Of a stretch of 64,000 nt of DNA, positions 53,116 through 62,004 are shown in pieces (position 1 is the first letter of the stretch; each line of letters opens with the position of its first letter). The notes beneath the pieces were generated by a model. That model had not been told where the DNA came from. It did not search any database and saw only the letters and a list, made by a program, of their open reading frames with translations. The DNA is from Anthropogastromicrobium sp963652495 (GTDB lineage: Bacteria > Bacillota > Clostridia > Lachnospirales > Lachnospiraceae). The stretch is from assembly GCA_963652495.1 (NCBI GenBank), contig CAVJTU010000005.1, positions 5,983-69,982 on the forward strand, given 5' to 3'. Both the position numbers and the translations under genes were made by a program.

Positions 53116-55041
53116 ATGATAGAAAAAATGCAATTCTTAAGCATTACGGGACCCAAAGATGATATTGACAGAGCAATCGAGCAGCATTTGTCCAAGTATG
53201 AGTTTCAGCTGGAAAGCACAATGACTGAGCTTTCCGAGACAGCCGGACTTAAGCCGTTCATTGAGATCAATCCGTATCGCGAGACTTTAAACAAAGCAGC
53301 CGCGCTGATGTCCGCAATGGGTGCTGAGGAGACAAAGACGGATGGTTCCATGGATGTAAAAGAGGCTGTTGAGTTGATTAACAGTGCAGATGCACAGATC
53401 AAGGAAGCAGAAAAGGTTCTTGATAAGTTAAACAAGGACAAGGAAACTCTTCAGGAGTTAATGGATCAGATCACTCCGTTTAACAACCTCGGATATGATA
53501 TTCACAAGCTGCTCGCATTTAAGTCCGTAAAGTACCGTTTCGGAAGAATACCGGTCGATTACGTGGACAAGCTTATGAAGTACACGTACGAAAATGTCAA
53601 TACGATCTTTTACGAATGCAATAAGGATCAGGATTATGTATGGGGCGTTTATTTCAGCCCGAAAAATGAGATCGCCAAGATTGATGCTGTTTATAAGGCA
53701 CTTCACTTTGAACGACTCCATCTCCCGGATGAGTATGAGGGTACTCCGGAGGAGGCGATGACGCGTCTGACAAAGAATATTACAGATCTGGAAGCGCAAA
53801 TAAAGAAAAAGCAGGGCGAGATCGATCATGTTCTTTCTTCAAAGAAGGATAAGATCCTTGCTGCAGTGGCAAAGCTTAAGAAATTCTCCAAAAACTTTGA
53901 TATCAGAAGACTGGCAGCAGTCACAGGTGCAAATAAGAAGAACTTCTATATCATTTGTTTCTGGATGACCGAGCGCGATGCAAAGAAGCTCCAGGCAGAG
54001 CTTGATTCTGATCCGAATGTGATCTGCATCGTACACGATGACAACAAGAAACGCGTCTCACAGCCGCCTGTAAAGCTTCGCAACCCGAAGCTGTTCAAGC
54101 CATATGAGATGTATATCCGTATGTATGGTCTTCCAAACTATAATGAGTTTGACCCGACCATCTTCGTCGCATTGACCTATTCCTTCATCTTCGGATGGAT
54201 GTTTGGTGATGTCGGACAGGGATTGCTGCTCGTCATTGGTGGATTTTTGCTGTATCACTTCAAGAAGATGAATCTTGCAGCCATCATCAGTATGGCTGGT
54301 GTGTTCTCCACCTTCTTTGGATTCATGTTCGGAAGTATTTTTGGTTTTGAGGATGTGATAGAACCGATATGGTTACGTCCAATGAGCAATATGACGGATC
54401 TTCCGATGATCGGCCGACTGAATACGGTATTTATTGTAGCCGTGGCATTTGGTATGGGACTGATTCTTTTGACTATGGTAATTCACATTATCAATGCAGC
54501 GAAAAATCACAGTCTCGGTGATATGTGCTTCGATACAAACGGAATTGCCGGTCTGGTATTCTATGGACTGCTTGTATTTGCCATCGTGATGCTGATGACA
54601 GGTCACAGCCTTCCGGGCGGCGCACTGCTTGTTGTATTGTTCATCATACCGCTCATCTGTATTGCATTTAAGGAGCAGCTGACCGATCTTTGTGAGAAGA
54701 AAAAACCGGCCGAGAAGACGGGTGCGGTTATGATCGTCGTACAGGCACTGTTCGAGCTGATCGAGGTACTTCTTAGCTACTTCTCAAATACCATCTCGTT
54801 CGTGCGTATCGGTGCATTCGCTGTCAGCCATGCAGCCATGATGGAGGTTGTCATGATGCTTGCAGGAGCAGAGAGCGGCACACCGAATATTTTAGTCGTT
54901 ATTCTCGGAAACCTCTTTGTGTGCGGCATGGAGGGATTGATCGTTGGTATTCAGGTACTTCGTCTGGAATATTACGAGATGTTCTCCCGTTTCTACAAGG
55001 GCGATGGAAGAGAGTTCGAGCCATATAATGCAAAGCAGTAA
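53116..55041 (+). CDS. atpI: V/A-type ATPase subunit I (stator, a-like)
   Basis: Membrane stator that forms the ion half-channels, 641 residues. The N-terminal 330 residues are cytosolic with long coiled coils; the C-terminal half has about seven TM segments. Family segments are FGWMFGDVGQGLLLVIGG and LSYFSNTISFVRIGAFAVSHAAMM, the latter carrying the conserved Arg that faces the rotor Glu. AGTCGAGGGG precedes ATG 53116. Confidence 0.95.
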   Translation: MIEKMQFLSITGPKDDIDRAIEQHLSKYEFQLESTMTELSETAGLKPFIEINPYRETLNKAAALMSAMGAEETKTDGSMDVKEAVELINSADAQIKEAEKVLDKLNKDKETLQELMDQITPFNNLGYDIHKLLAFKSVKYRFGRIPVDYVDKLMKYTYENVNTIFYECNKDQDYVWGVYFSPKNEIAKIDAVYKALHFERLHLPDEYEGTPEEAMTRLTKNITDLEAQIKKKQGEIDHVLSSKKDKILAAVAKLKKFSKNFDIRRLAAVTGANKKNFYIICFWMTERDAKKLQAELDSDPNVICIVHDDNKKRVSQPPVKLRNPKLFKPYEMYIRMYGLPNYNEFDPTIFVALTYSFIFGWMFGDVGQGLLLVIGGFLLYHFKKMNLAAIISMAGVFSTFFGFMFGSIFGFEDVIEPIWLRPMSNMTDLPMIGRLNTVFIVAVAFGMGLILLTMVIHIINAAKNHSLGDMCFDTNGIAGLVFYGLLVFAIVMLMTGHSLPGGALLVVLFIIPLICIAFKEQLTDLCEKKKPAEKTGAVMIVVQALFELIEVLLSYFSNTISFVRIGAFAVSHAAMMEVVMMLAGAESGTPNILVVILGNLFVCGMEGLIVGIQVLRLEYYEMFSRFYKGDGREFEPYNAKQ

Positions 55042-55131
55042 AATCAGAGTATTGAGAGAAACGATAAAGTTGAACTGTAAAGTCAGAGAAAAACACATTT
55101 ACAAAGCAAAGATAAGAGGAGGATTTTCATC

Positions 55132-55569
55132 ATGTTAGTTAAAATCACATTATTTGCAGCACTGGTATTAAGCATCGTCGTTCCATTCGCATATTTCTTA
55201 AGCGGAACAAAGAATAAGGCACGTTATAAGCTCACAATTGGCACAAATGCAGCAGCATTCTTCGGCATTATGTTAGTCGCTTGCGGTTTCATGTTCAGCG
55301 GAAACGCACAGGCAGCTGAGACAGCAGCAGAGACTGTAAGCGCAGCAGGCGGTCTTTCCACAGGTATGGGTTATCTGGCAGCCGCTCTTGTAACCGGTCT
55401 TTCCTGTATCGGTGGCGGTATCGCCGTAGCAAGTGCAGCAAGCGCAGCATTAGGTGCAATCAGTGAGGATTCTTCCATTCTTGGTAAGTCCTTGATCTTC
55501 GTAGGTCTGGCAGAGGGTGTCTGCCTGTATGGTCTGATCATTTCCTTCATGATTCTTGGTCAGCTGTAA
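55132..55569 (+). CDS. atpK: V/A-type ATPase subunit K (rotor proteolipid)
   Basis: Ion-carrying ring subunit, 145 residues. The C-terminal hairpin is standard: a Gly/Ala-rich helix (GLSCIGGGIAVASAASAAL) and an ion-site helix with Glu in VGLAEGVCLYGL. The N-terminal half has two further hydrophobic segments and an Ala/Glu linker but no carboxylate at the matching position, so each subunit has one ion site. Na+ or H+ specificity cannot be settled by eye. AGAGGAGGA precedes ATG 55132. Confidence 0.92.
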   Translation: MLVKITLFAALVLSIVVPFAYFLSGTKNKARYKLTIGTNAAAFFGIMLVACGFMFSGNAQAAETAAETVSAAGGLSTGMGYLAAALVTGLSCIGGGIAVASAASAALGAISEDSSILGKSLIFVGLAEGVCLYGLIISFMILGQL

Positions 55570-55656
55570 AAAGAGTAAATATTGTTCGCGAGTGGGCGCT
55601 TCGTAACAATTCCCCCGCGAGCAGTAGCAACAACGTCAGGAAAGGCATAGTTCAAT

Positions 55657-55965
55657 ATGAAGATATATTTGGTCAGTGACAATGTAGACACCCTCGTGGG
55701 CATGCGTCTGGCCGGAATTGAAGGCTGCGTTGTCCATGAACAGGGTGAATTAAAGGAAGCAATAGACCGTGCGCTGGAAGACAAGGAAATCGGTATTCTG
55801 CTGCTGACAGAAAAGTTCGGAAGAGAGTATCCGGAGCTGATCAATAAGGTGAAGCTGGATCATAAGCTGCCTCTGATCATTGAGGTTCCTGACCGCCACG
55901 GAACAGGCCGCAAGCCTGACTTCATTACTTCTTATGTAAACGAAGCGATAGGATTGAAATTGTAA
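55657..55965 (+). CDS. atpF: V/A-type ATPase subunit F
   Basis: Central-stalk regulatory subunit, 102 residues. The Rossmann-like pattern begins MKIYLVSDNVDTLVGMRLAG and includes IGILLLTEKFG, PLIIEVPDR and a C-terminal helix YVNEAIGL, as in AtpF/NtpG. AGGAAAGG precedes ATG 55657 at 11 bases. An 87-base gap with a GC-rich dyad (TCGCGAG... CGCGAGC) separates it from subunit K. Confidence 0.9.
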   Translation: MKIYLVSDNVDTLVGMRLAGIEGCVVHEQGELKEAIDRALEDKEIGILLLTEKFGREYPELINKVKLDHKLPLIIEVPDRHGTGRKPDFITSYVNEAIGLKL

Positions 55966-56049
55966 TCATACAGGAGACAAAGTGATCTTTTGAACCCACC
56001 CAGACATGAGGATGCAGTGGTTTCTGTAAGAAACCAGCGATCCGTGGTA

Positions 56050-56058
56050 TGATATAAT
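56050..56058 (+). promoter_or_regulatory. Possible internal extended -10 promoter in ATPase operon
   Basis: TGATATAATG gives a TGnTATAAT extended -10 in the 121-base gap between subunits F and E, which also holds a GGTTTC-TGTAA-GAAACC hairpin. There is no matching -35. Confidence 0.4.
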
Positions 56059-56086
56059 GTAAACAGAAGAATGGAAGGTGATTTAG

Positions 56087-56677
56087 TTGACACTGGAAGA
56101 GAAATTAAACCATTTTATGGATATATCCGTTCAGGAAGCTACAGTGGAAATGGATGCCTCGCTCAAGGAATATCAGGCTGCGCTTGACGCACAGTTTGAG
56201 GAGCGAAAGGCGATGATCCTTTCTCAGGAGGAAAAGGATCTGGCGGTTGAAGTGGAAGCCGTAAAGAGAAAAGGAAATCAAAAGCTGGCACATGAGCATC
56301 TTGTGAATAAGCGCGCTTTAAGCCAAAAGGATACAGAGCTTAAGGAGAAGCTGTTTAAAGAGGTTGATGGGCTTGTAGAAGCATATAAAAAGACACCTGA
56401 GTATATTGAGGTGATCAAGAAACAGATCATTGATGCAAAGGCATTTGCAAAGAATGATGACATTATTATTTATCTGGATCCGGCAGATGCATCCAGAAAG
56501 CATGACCTTGAGGAAGAGACAAAGTGCTTTTTGACGATGAGCGAGTATTCTTTCGGAGGCGGCATGAGGGCTGTTATTCCGGCAAGAAATATTCTCATCG
56601 ACAATTCCATGGATTCTAAGGTTGCCGAGGCTAAAGGCGAGTTCCAGTTTGACGGAGGTGAATACAATGGCCGCTGA
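56087..56677 (+). CDS. atpE: V/A-type ATPase subunit E (peripheral stalk)
   Basis: A 196-residue stalk protein: long charged helices over residues 1-110 (coiled coil with the H-like subunit) and a globular C-terminal domain with FGGGMRAVIPARNILIDNSMDSKVAEA, close to the family pattern GGVVL...I.VDNT. The start is TTG 56087, supported by GGAAGGTG seven bases upstream and the absence of a nearby ATG. It overlaps subunit A by 11 bases. Confidence 0.88.
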   Translation: MTLEEKLNHFMDISVQEATVEMDASLKEYQAALDAQFEERKAMILSQEEKDLAVEVEAVKRKGNQKLAHEHLVNKRALSQKDTELKEKLFKEVDGLVEAYKKTPEYIEVIKKQIIDAKAFAKNDDIIIYLDPADASRKHDLEEETKCFLTMSEYSFGGGMRAVIPARNILIDNSMDSKVAEAKGEFQFDGGEYNGR

Positions 56678-58439
56678 TATTAGAGGAATCATCTACGGTA
56701 TTAACGGACCGGTTGTCTACATTAAGGGTCAGACCGCTTTCCGTATGGGTGAGATGGTTTATGTCGGACCGCAGAAGCTGGTAGGAGAGGTCATTCGTCT
56801 GGACAGCTCCAGAACCACCATTCAGGTCTACGAGGAGACGACCGGATTAAAGCCGGGTGATGAGGTTTATTCAACAGGAGCAGCCATCTCCGTAACACTG
56901 GCACCTGGTATCCTTCACAATATCTTTGATGGTATCGAGCGTCCGCTTAGCGAGATCGCAAAGGCAGGCGGCATGTACATCACCAGAGGTCTGAGCGTAG
57001 ATGCGCTGGATCGTGAAAAGAAATGGCAGGCGCACATTACCGTAGAGCCGGGACAGCACGTATTTGGCGGAACGATCATAGCAGAGGTTCAGGAGACCCC
57101 GATGATCGTTCATAAGTGTATGCTTCCGCCGGACACAGAGGGTACGGTAGAGAGCGTTGCAAAAGATGGTGAGTATACCATTGATGATACAATTGTTACA
57201 ATCATTCAGAACGATGGCACAAAGAAAGAACTGTCCATGACCCAGAAGTGGCCGATTCGTGTACCAAGACCGACCAACAAGCGTTACTCCGCTTCTGAGC
57301 CGTTAATCACCGGACAGCGTATTCTGGATACCCTGTTCCCAATCGCAAAGGGCGGTACTGCGGCGATCCCAGGCGGATTCGGAACCGGAAAGACTATGAC
57401 ACAGCACCAGATCGCAAAGTGGTCAGATGCCGATATCATCGTCTACATCGGATGCGGTGAGCGTGGAAATGAGATGACGCAGGTTCTTGAGGAGTTCTCA
57501 GAGCTGATTGACCCGAAGAGTGGAAATCCATTAATGGATCGAACCGTTTTGATTGCAAATACATCCAACATGCCGGTTGCAGCGCGTGAGGCAAGTATCT
57601 ACACCGGACTGACACTGGCTGAGTATTACAGAGATATGGGCTATCACGTAGCCATCATGGCAGACTCCACATCCCGTTGGGCAGAGGCTCTTCGAGAACT
57701 GTCCGGCCGTCTGGAGGAGATGCCGGCCGAGGAAGGTTTCCCGGCTTATCTGGCATCCAAGCTGTCTGCATTCTATGAGCGTGCCGGTATGATGCACAAC
57801 TTAAACGGAACTGTCGGAAGTGTTTCCATCATCGGTGCCGTATCTCCGCAGGGAAGTGACTTCTCTGAGCCTGTTACACAGAACACAAAGCGTTTCGTTC
57901 GCTGCTTCTGGGGACTGGACAAATCTCTTGCCTATGCAAGACACTTCCCGGCAATCCATTGGCTGACCTCCTACAGTGAGTATATGCAGGATCTGACACC
58001 GTGGTACAATGCCAATGCCGGAAAGGATTTTGTTGCCAACAGAAACCGTCTGATGGCTATCCTGAATCAGGAAAGTGCTCTGATGGAGATCGTAAAGCTG
58101 ATCGGTTCCGACGTTCTTCCGGATGATCAGAAGCTGACACTGGAAATCGCAAGAGTTATCCGTCTGGGATACTTACAGCAGAACGCATTCCACAAGGACG
58201 ATACCTGCGTGCCGATCGAGAAGCAGGCAAAGCAGATGCGCGTCATCCTGTATTTGAACGACAGGGCAAAATCACTTGTCATGATGGGTCATCCGATGAG
58301 CGTCTTAAAGCAGAGCAACATCTTTGACCGTGTCATCAACATCAAGTATGATGTGCCGAATGATCGCCTGGATATGCTCGATCAGTATATGAAGGACATT
58401 GACACATTCTACGATGAAGTCATTGAGAAAAATGCGTAA
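56667..58439 (+). CDS. atpA: V/A-type ATPase catalytic subunit A
   Basis: Catalytic ATP-binding subunit, 590 residues. Walker A is GGFGTGKTMTQ, Walker B follows in the region VAIMADSTSRWAEALRE, and the non-homologous insertion typical of V/A-type A subunits lies at about 110-190. IGCGERGNEMTQVL carries the catalytic Glu. ATG 56667 has GGAGGTGA five bases upstream; 56622 would lie inside subunit E. Confidence 0.96.
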   Translation: MAADIRGIIYGINGPVVYIKGQTAFRMGEMVYVGPQKLVGEVIRLDSSRTTIQVYEETTGLKPGDEVYSTGAAISVTLAPGILHNIFDGIERPLSEIAKAGGMYITRGLSVDALDREKKWQAHITVEPGQHVFGGTIIAEVQETPMIVHKCMLPPDTEGTVESVAKDGEYTIDDTIVTIIQNDGTKKELSMTQKWPIRVPRPTNKRYSASEPLITGQRILDTLFPIAKGGTAAIPGGFGTGKTMTQHQIAKWSDADIIVYIGCGERGNEMTQVLEEFSELIDPKSGNPLMDRTVLIANTSNMPVAAREASIYTGLTLAEYYRDMGYHVAIMADSTSRWAEALRELSGRLEEMPAEEGFPAYLASKLSAFYERAGMMHNLNGTVGSVSIIGAVSPQGSDFSEPVTQNTKRFVRCFWGLDKSLAYARHFPAIHWLTSYSEYMQDLTPWYNANAGKDFVANRNRLMAILNQESALMEIVKLIGSDVLPDDQKLTLEIARVIRLGYLQQNAFHKDDTCVPIEKQAKQMRVILYLNDRAKSLVMMGHPMSVLKQSNIFDRVINIKYDVPNDRLDMLDQYMKDIDTFYDEVIEKNA

Positions 58440-58451
58440 GGAGGAGCCGTT

Positions 58452-59870
58452 ATGGCTATTGAATATTTAGGTTTAAGTCAGATCAACGGTTCTCTGATTG
58501 CCATTGAGGGCATGAAAGATGCCGCATATGATGAAGTTGTTGAAATTGTAGTAGACGGAAAGCAGAAAAAGCTTGGCCGTATTATTGCCTGCTATGAGGA
58601 TAAGGCCATGATTCAGGTATTTGAAGGTTCAGAGAATATGTCTTTGACAAATACTCATACCCGTCTGACCGGTCATCCGATGGAGCTGGCACTTTCTCCG
58701 GATATCTTAGGACGTACCTTTGATGGTATCGGCCGCCCGATTGACGGACTGGGTTCGGTAAATGCTGAGATTAAGCGTGATGTAAACGGACTTCCGTTAA
58801 ACCCGGTAACAAGAGAGTATCCGCGTAACTATATTCGTACCGGTATCTCTGCAATTGACGGACTGACTACACTGATTCGTGGACAGAAGCTGCCGATTTT
58901 CTCCGGAAACGGTATGCCGCACGACCAGTTAGCTGCACAGATCGTAAAGCAGGCTTCTCTGGGTGACAACTCCGATGAGAAATTTGCAATCGTATTTGCT
59001 GCTATGGGTGTTAAGTACGATGTTGCTGAGTTCTTCCGCAAGACCTTCGAGGAGAGCGGTGTAAGTGAGCATGTTACCATGTTTGTAAACCTGGCAAATG
59101 ACCCGGTAGTAGAGCGTCTGATCACGCCTCGTATGGCACTGACCGCAGCCGAGTATCTGGCATTTGAGCAGCACATGCACATCCTGGTTATCCTGACCGA
59201 TATGACCTCCTTTGCAGAGGCACTTCGTGAGGTTTCCTCCTCTAAGGGTGAGATCCCTTCCCGTAAGGGTTATCCTGGCTATCTGTATTCGGAGCTTGCT
59301 ACCATTTATGAGCGTGCCGGAATCGTGCGCGGCATCAACGGTTCTGTTACCCAGATTCCGATTCTGACTATGCCAAATGATGATATCACGCACCCGATTC
59401 CTGACCTTACCGGATACATCACCGAGGGTCAGATTGTTCTTGACAGAAGCCTTCATGGAAATAACATTTACCCGCCAATCAGCGTATTGCCGTCTCTGTC
59501 CCGTCTGATGAAGGACGGTATCGGTGAGGGCTACACCAGAGCCGACCACCAGTCTGTTGCAAACCAGCTGTTCTCCTGCTACGCAAAGGTAGGAGATGCC
59601 AGAAACTTAGCGAGCGTTATCGGTGAGGATGAACTTTCGGATCTGGATAAGAAGTACCTTGCATTTGGTAAGGCATTTGAGAACCATTTTGTCGGACAGG
59701 GTGAGCATGAAAACCGAAGCATCATTGAGACGCTTGAGATCGGCTGGGATCTGCTTCGTATGCTGCCGAGAGAAGAACTCGACCGTATTGATACAAAGAT
59801 CCTCGATGTTTACTATGACAAGAAAGATGCAGATGCAACAAATGCAGAGGCAAGTGCAAAAGCAAACTAA
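58452..59870 (+). CDS. atpB: V/A-type ATPase regulatory subunit B, with a stop cutting a low-complexity tail
   Basis: Non-catalytic nucleotide-binding subunit, 472 residues. FSGNGMPHDQLAAQI replaces a Walker A, as expected for B subunits, and VLPSLSRLMKDGIGEGYTR is characteristic. The last residues (KKDADATNAEASAKAN) are low-complexity. After the TAA at 59868 the same frame stays open for 23 more codons (YIPADVNADAAKGNAAGSD, then KKQA) of like composition before the next TAA. This suggests a recent nonsense change that shortened a disordered tail. Confidence 0.95.
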   Translation: MAIEYLGLSQINGSLIAIEGMKDAAYDEVVEIVVDGKQKKLGRIIACYEDKAMIQVFEGSENMSLTNTHTRLTGHPMELALSPDILGRTFDGIGRPIDGLGSVNAEIKRDVNGLPLNPVTREYPRNYIRTGISAIDGLTTLIRGQKLPIFSGNGMPHDQLAAQIVKQASLGDNSDEKFAIVFAAMGVKYDVAEFFRKTFEESGVSEHVTMFVNLANDPVVERLITPRMALTAAEYLAFEQHMHILVILTDMTSFAEALREVSSSKGEIPSRKGYPGYLYSELATIYERAGIVRGINGSVTQIPILTMPNDDITHPIPDLTGYITEGQIVLDRSLHGNNIYPPISVLPSLSRLMKDGIGEGYTRADHQSVANQLFSCYAKVGDARNLASVIGEDELSDLDKKYLAFGKAFENHFVGQGEHENRSIIETLEIGWDLLRMLPREELDRIDTKILDVYYDKKDADATNAEASAKAN

Positions 59871-59962
59871 TATATTCCTGCTGATGTAAATGCTGATGCG
59901 GCAAAGGGTAACGCTGCAGGCAGTGATAAGAAGCAGGCATAAGCTTTGGAGAGGAAGGCGCT

Positions 59963-60583
59963 ATGAATATTAATATGTTCCCTACAAAGGGAAATTTGAT
60001 CGCAGCCAAGAACTCGTTAGCGCTTGCCAGACAGGGTTATGACCTGATGGACAAAAAGAGAAACATCCTGGTGCGAGAGATGATGGAACTGGTTGATCAG
60101 GCATCCACCATCCAGAGTGAGATTGACACGACCTTCCGCGCAGCCTATGAAGCGCTGCAGCAGGCGAATATCGAGATGGGTATCCATATGGTGCAGGATA
60201 TCGCGAAAACCGTTCCGGTGGAGAATACCGTAAAGATCAAGACGCGAAGCATCATGGGTACCGAGATTCCGCTTGTGGAGTACAATAAAGAGGCTAGCGA
60301 AGGAACACCGAATTACGCATTTTACAGCACCAGAGTCAGCTTGGATGAGGCACAGATGGCCTTCAATCGTGTAAAGGAGCTTACCATTAAGCTGTCTACG
60401 ATTGAGACGTCTGCAATCCGTCTGGCAACGAACATCAAAAAGACCCAGAAGCGTGCAAATGCGCTGAAGAATATCACGATTCCGACCTATGAGGCACTTG
60501 TAAAGAATATTACGAATGCGCTTGAGGAGAAAGAGCGTGAGGAGTTCACGAGATTGAAGGTTATCAAGGAGAGGATCTCCTAA
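59963..60583 (+). CDS. atpD: V/A-type ATPase subunit D (rotor shaft)
   Basis: Central rotor shaft, 206 residues, two long helices forming the axle. The family start FPTKGNLIAAKNSLALARQGYDLMDKKRNIL and the C-terminal helix RANALKNITIPTYEALVKNI are both clear. GAGAGGAAGG precedes ATG 59963. It is the last gene of the operon and is followed by a strong terminator. Confidence 0.95.
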   Translation: MNINMFPTKGNLIAAKNSLALARQGYDLMDKKRNILVREMMELVDQASTIQSEIDTTFRAAYEALQQANIEMGIHMVQDIAKTVPVENTVKIKTRSIMGTEIPLVEYNKEASEGTPNYAFYSTRVSLDEAQMAFNRVKELTIKLSTIETSAIRLATNIKKTQKRANALKNITIPTYEALVKNITNALEEKEREEFTRLKVIKERIS

Positions 60584-60588
60584 TAGAG

Positions 60589-60626
60589 ACACCCCGGTAG
60601 TGTTTGGCTGCCGGGGTGTTTTTTTT
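60589..60626 (+). terminator. Terminator of V/A-type ATPase operon
   Basis: ACACCCCGGTAG pairs with CTGCCGGGGTGT (one G-T pair) over a seven-base loop, followed by eight T. Confidence 0.92.
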
Positions 60627-60647
60627 GTTTGTTGGAGTGGCCTTCCG

Positions 60648-60766
60648 GAAGATTGTGGAAACCGGAAGTGTTTTGGGTGTAGCCCTCGAAGGCAACGAAG
60701 GGTGCTTCGACGAGTGACTTTGTCGGTGGGCCCAATTCCGCGGGCACCTGTTACTACGAAGCCAAC
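60648..60766. repeat. Intergenic repeat, copy C
   Basis: The block starts with CCGGAAGATTGTG...CCGGAAG (the same spacing occurs at 23040-23065), then holds the 24-base core at 60705-60728 identical to the reverse complement of 34867-34890, then GGGCCCAATTCCGCGGGCACC (in part the reverse complement of 32370-32387). GGTG-GGCCC and GGGC-ACC arms can pair. It is directly followed by the three-way-junction element. Confidence 0.7.
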
Positions 60767-60920
60767 GTTCACGGGACAACCATTCGCAAAACTGCACGTT
60801 CCGTGCATCGCTGCTACGCAGCTTTGTTTTGTTCATGAACGGTTGTCCACTTCGACCAATTGATTCGTAAAAGCCTTATGCAAGCATAGGCTTTGTACGA
60901 ATTCATTTGGTCGCGTGAAC
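60767..60920. other. Three-way-junction structured element, copy 2
   Basis: GTTCACG at 60767 pairs with CGTGAAC at 60914. Arm 1: GGACAACC/GGTTGTCC, then GCAAAAC/GTTTTGT, then hairpins GCACG-TTC-CGTGC and GCTGC-TAC-GCAGC. Arm 2: CGACCAA/TTGGTCG, ATTCGTA/TACGAAT, AAAGCC/GGCTTT, a bulged T and TATGC-AA-GCATA. Apart from the two small hairpins and the GCAAAAC stem, the helices differ in sequence from copy 1 at 49231 but pair in the same way. The 388-base gap 60584-60971 contains only this, copy C and the ATPase terminator. Confidence 0.75.
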
Positions 60921-60971
60921 TTAGAGCGCGCACATCGTCTCAGCACCCATTTGCGTTACGATGGTGCTATT

Positions 60972-61301
60972 TTACAGTTCTTGCTCAGAAATCCAGGTTA
61001 GAAAGTTTTTCGCCATCGAAAGCTGTGCTGGCGACATATTCCGCAGTAATTCACTAATATTTTTCCATTCTTTGTCTGGCTTTTGATGCAGTGTTCCAAC
61101 CAGAAATTCATCTGGTGTAGTATCTAATGCAGCTGCGAGTCGCATAATTACTTCTATAGAAGGAATCGAAATGCTTCGCTCAATGTTTGATAAATATTTT
61201 TGACTTAAGTCAGCTCGTTCCTCTACTTCAAATTGTTTAAGCCCTAGTTCTTTTCGTCTTCGGGCAATTCGTCTGCCAATTTCTTTGTAGTCTATTTCCA
61301 T
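60972..61301 (-). CDS. XRE family HTH regulator
   Basis: A 109-residue repressor-like protein. Residues 6-65 are a Cro/CI-type HTH (IGRRIARRRKELGLKQFEVEE, then LSQKYLSNIERS and PSIEVIMRLAAALDTTPDEFL). The C-terminal 40 residues are helical and may dimerise. It is divergent from a row of three small genes and probably controls them through sites near the promoter at 61411. A perfect dyad (AAACCGCC-AAT-GGCGGTTT, 61332-61350) lies in its 5' leader. Confidence 0.85.
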   Translation of the reverse strand: MEIDYKEIGRRIARRRKELGLKQFEVEERADLSQKYLSNIERSISIPSIEVIMRLAAALDTTPDEFLVGTLHQKPDKEWKNISELLRNMSPAQLSMAKNFLTWISEQEL

Positions 61302-61410
61302 ACAGACCTCCTTCTTTATATATTGATGGAAAAACCGCCAATGGCGGTTTCTTGTTATTATCGTATGAAAAAACGGGAAAAAACGAACTGGTTTAAAATG
61401 GAAATTCGAC

Positions 61411-61439
61411 TTGACATACGAATAAAAGAAAGCTATAAT
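61411..61439 (+). promoter_or_regulatory. Perfect sigma-A promoter with flanking ATACGA sites
   Basis: TTGACA and TATAAT at exactly 17 bases, both perfect consensus. The word ATACGA(T) or its complement occurs at 61360, 61416, 61452 and 61573, around the promoter; these are candidate binding sites for the divergent XRE protein. The 344-base gap 61302-61645 holds this, the XRE leader dyad and a leader of about 200 bases with no further recognised feature. Confidence 0.75.
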
Positions 61440-61645
61440 ACAAATATCTCAATACGATTCGACCTCACATGAGTGGATATGAAAACGGACAAAGGTATTG
61501 AAAGTTTGTTTGGAATTTATAGTATGAAGTGAAAAGCAGACTATAAATAGCTTTGGATGGAAGGAGACCATAATCGTATTAGAGCGAAAACTGTAGGCAA
61601 ATTCAAAGGTTAGAGTCCAGCGGAGGACAGAAAAGGAGAAAAGCT

Positions 61646-61843
61646 ATGTCAGGAGAATTAACGAGAGACGAGATCATTAGTGCAGCTAAAATGGCTAATA
61701 AAGTTTATTATGAAGACAGCACTAAGGGAAGAGAAGCAGCTCAAAGACTTAAGGGAAGAATGGTTCTGTGTGGCAATACAGACTCAGATAGTAAGTATTA
61801 CTTTAATTGTTATTCACCATGCTCTTGGGAATCTTTAGATTAA
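61646..61843 (+). CDS. Small unrecognised protein (65 aa)
   Basis: A 65-residue soluble protein, not recognised. The first half is helical and charged (LTRDEIISAAKMANKVYYED); the second half has three Cys (VLCGNTDSD, NCYSPC). AAAAGGAG sits seven to eight bases from ATG 61646. It is first in line from the perfect promoter at 61411 and followed by a terminator-like hairpin at 61939, which would reduce expression of the next two genes. Confidence 0.6.
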   Translation: MSGELTRDEIISAAKMANKVYYEDSTKGREAAQRLKGRMVLCGNTDSDSKYYFNCYSPCSWESLD

Positions 61844-61938
61844 TATACTTGGCCAAGTTTATAAAGAACTAATTTTATTCCAGTTTGATTATTTAAAGAG
61901 AATCATAGAGCAGAAAATCAATAAAGCATGTAGAGCGG

Positions 61939-61973
61939 GATGCTAAGATGACATATCTTGGCATCTTGTTTTA
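61939..61973 (+). terminator. Terminator or attenuator within small-gene cassette
   Basis: GATGCTAAGAT pairs with ATCTTGGCATC (one G-T pair) over five bases, followed by TTGTTTTATT. The next gene starts only 32 bases later. Confidence 0.8.
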
Positions 61974-62004
61974 TTAATGAAAAAACGTGACAGGGAGGAT
62001 TGGT

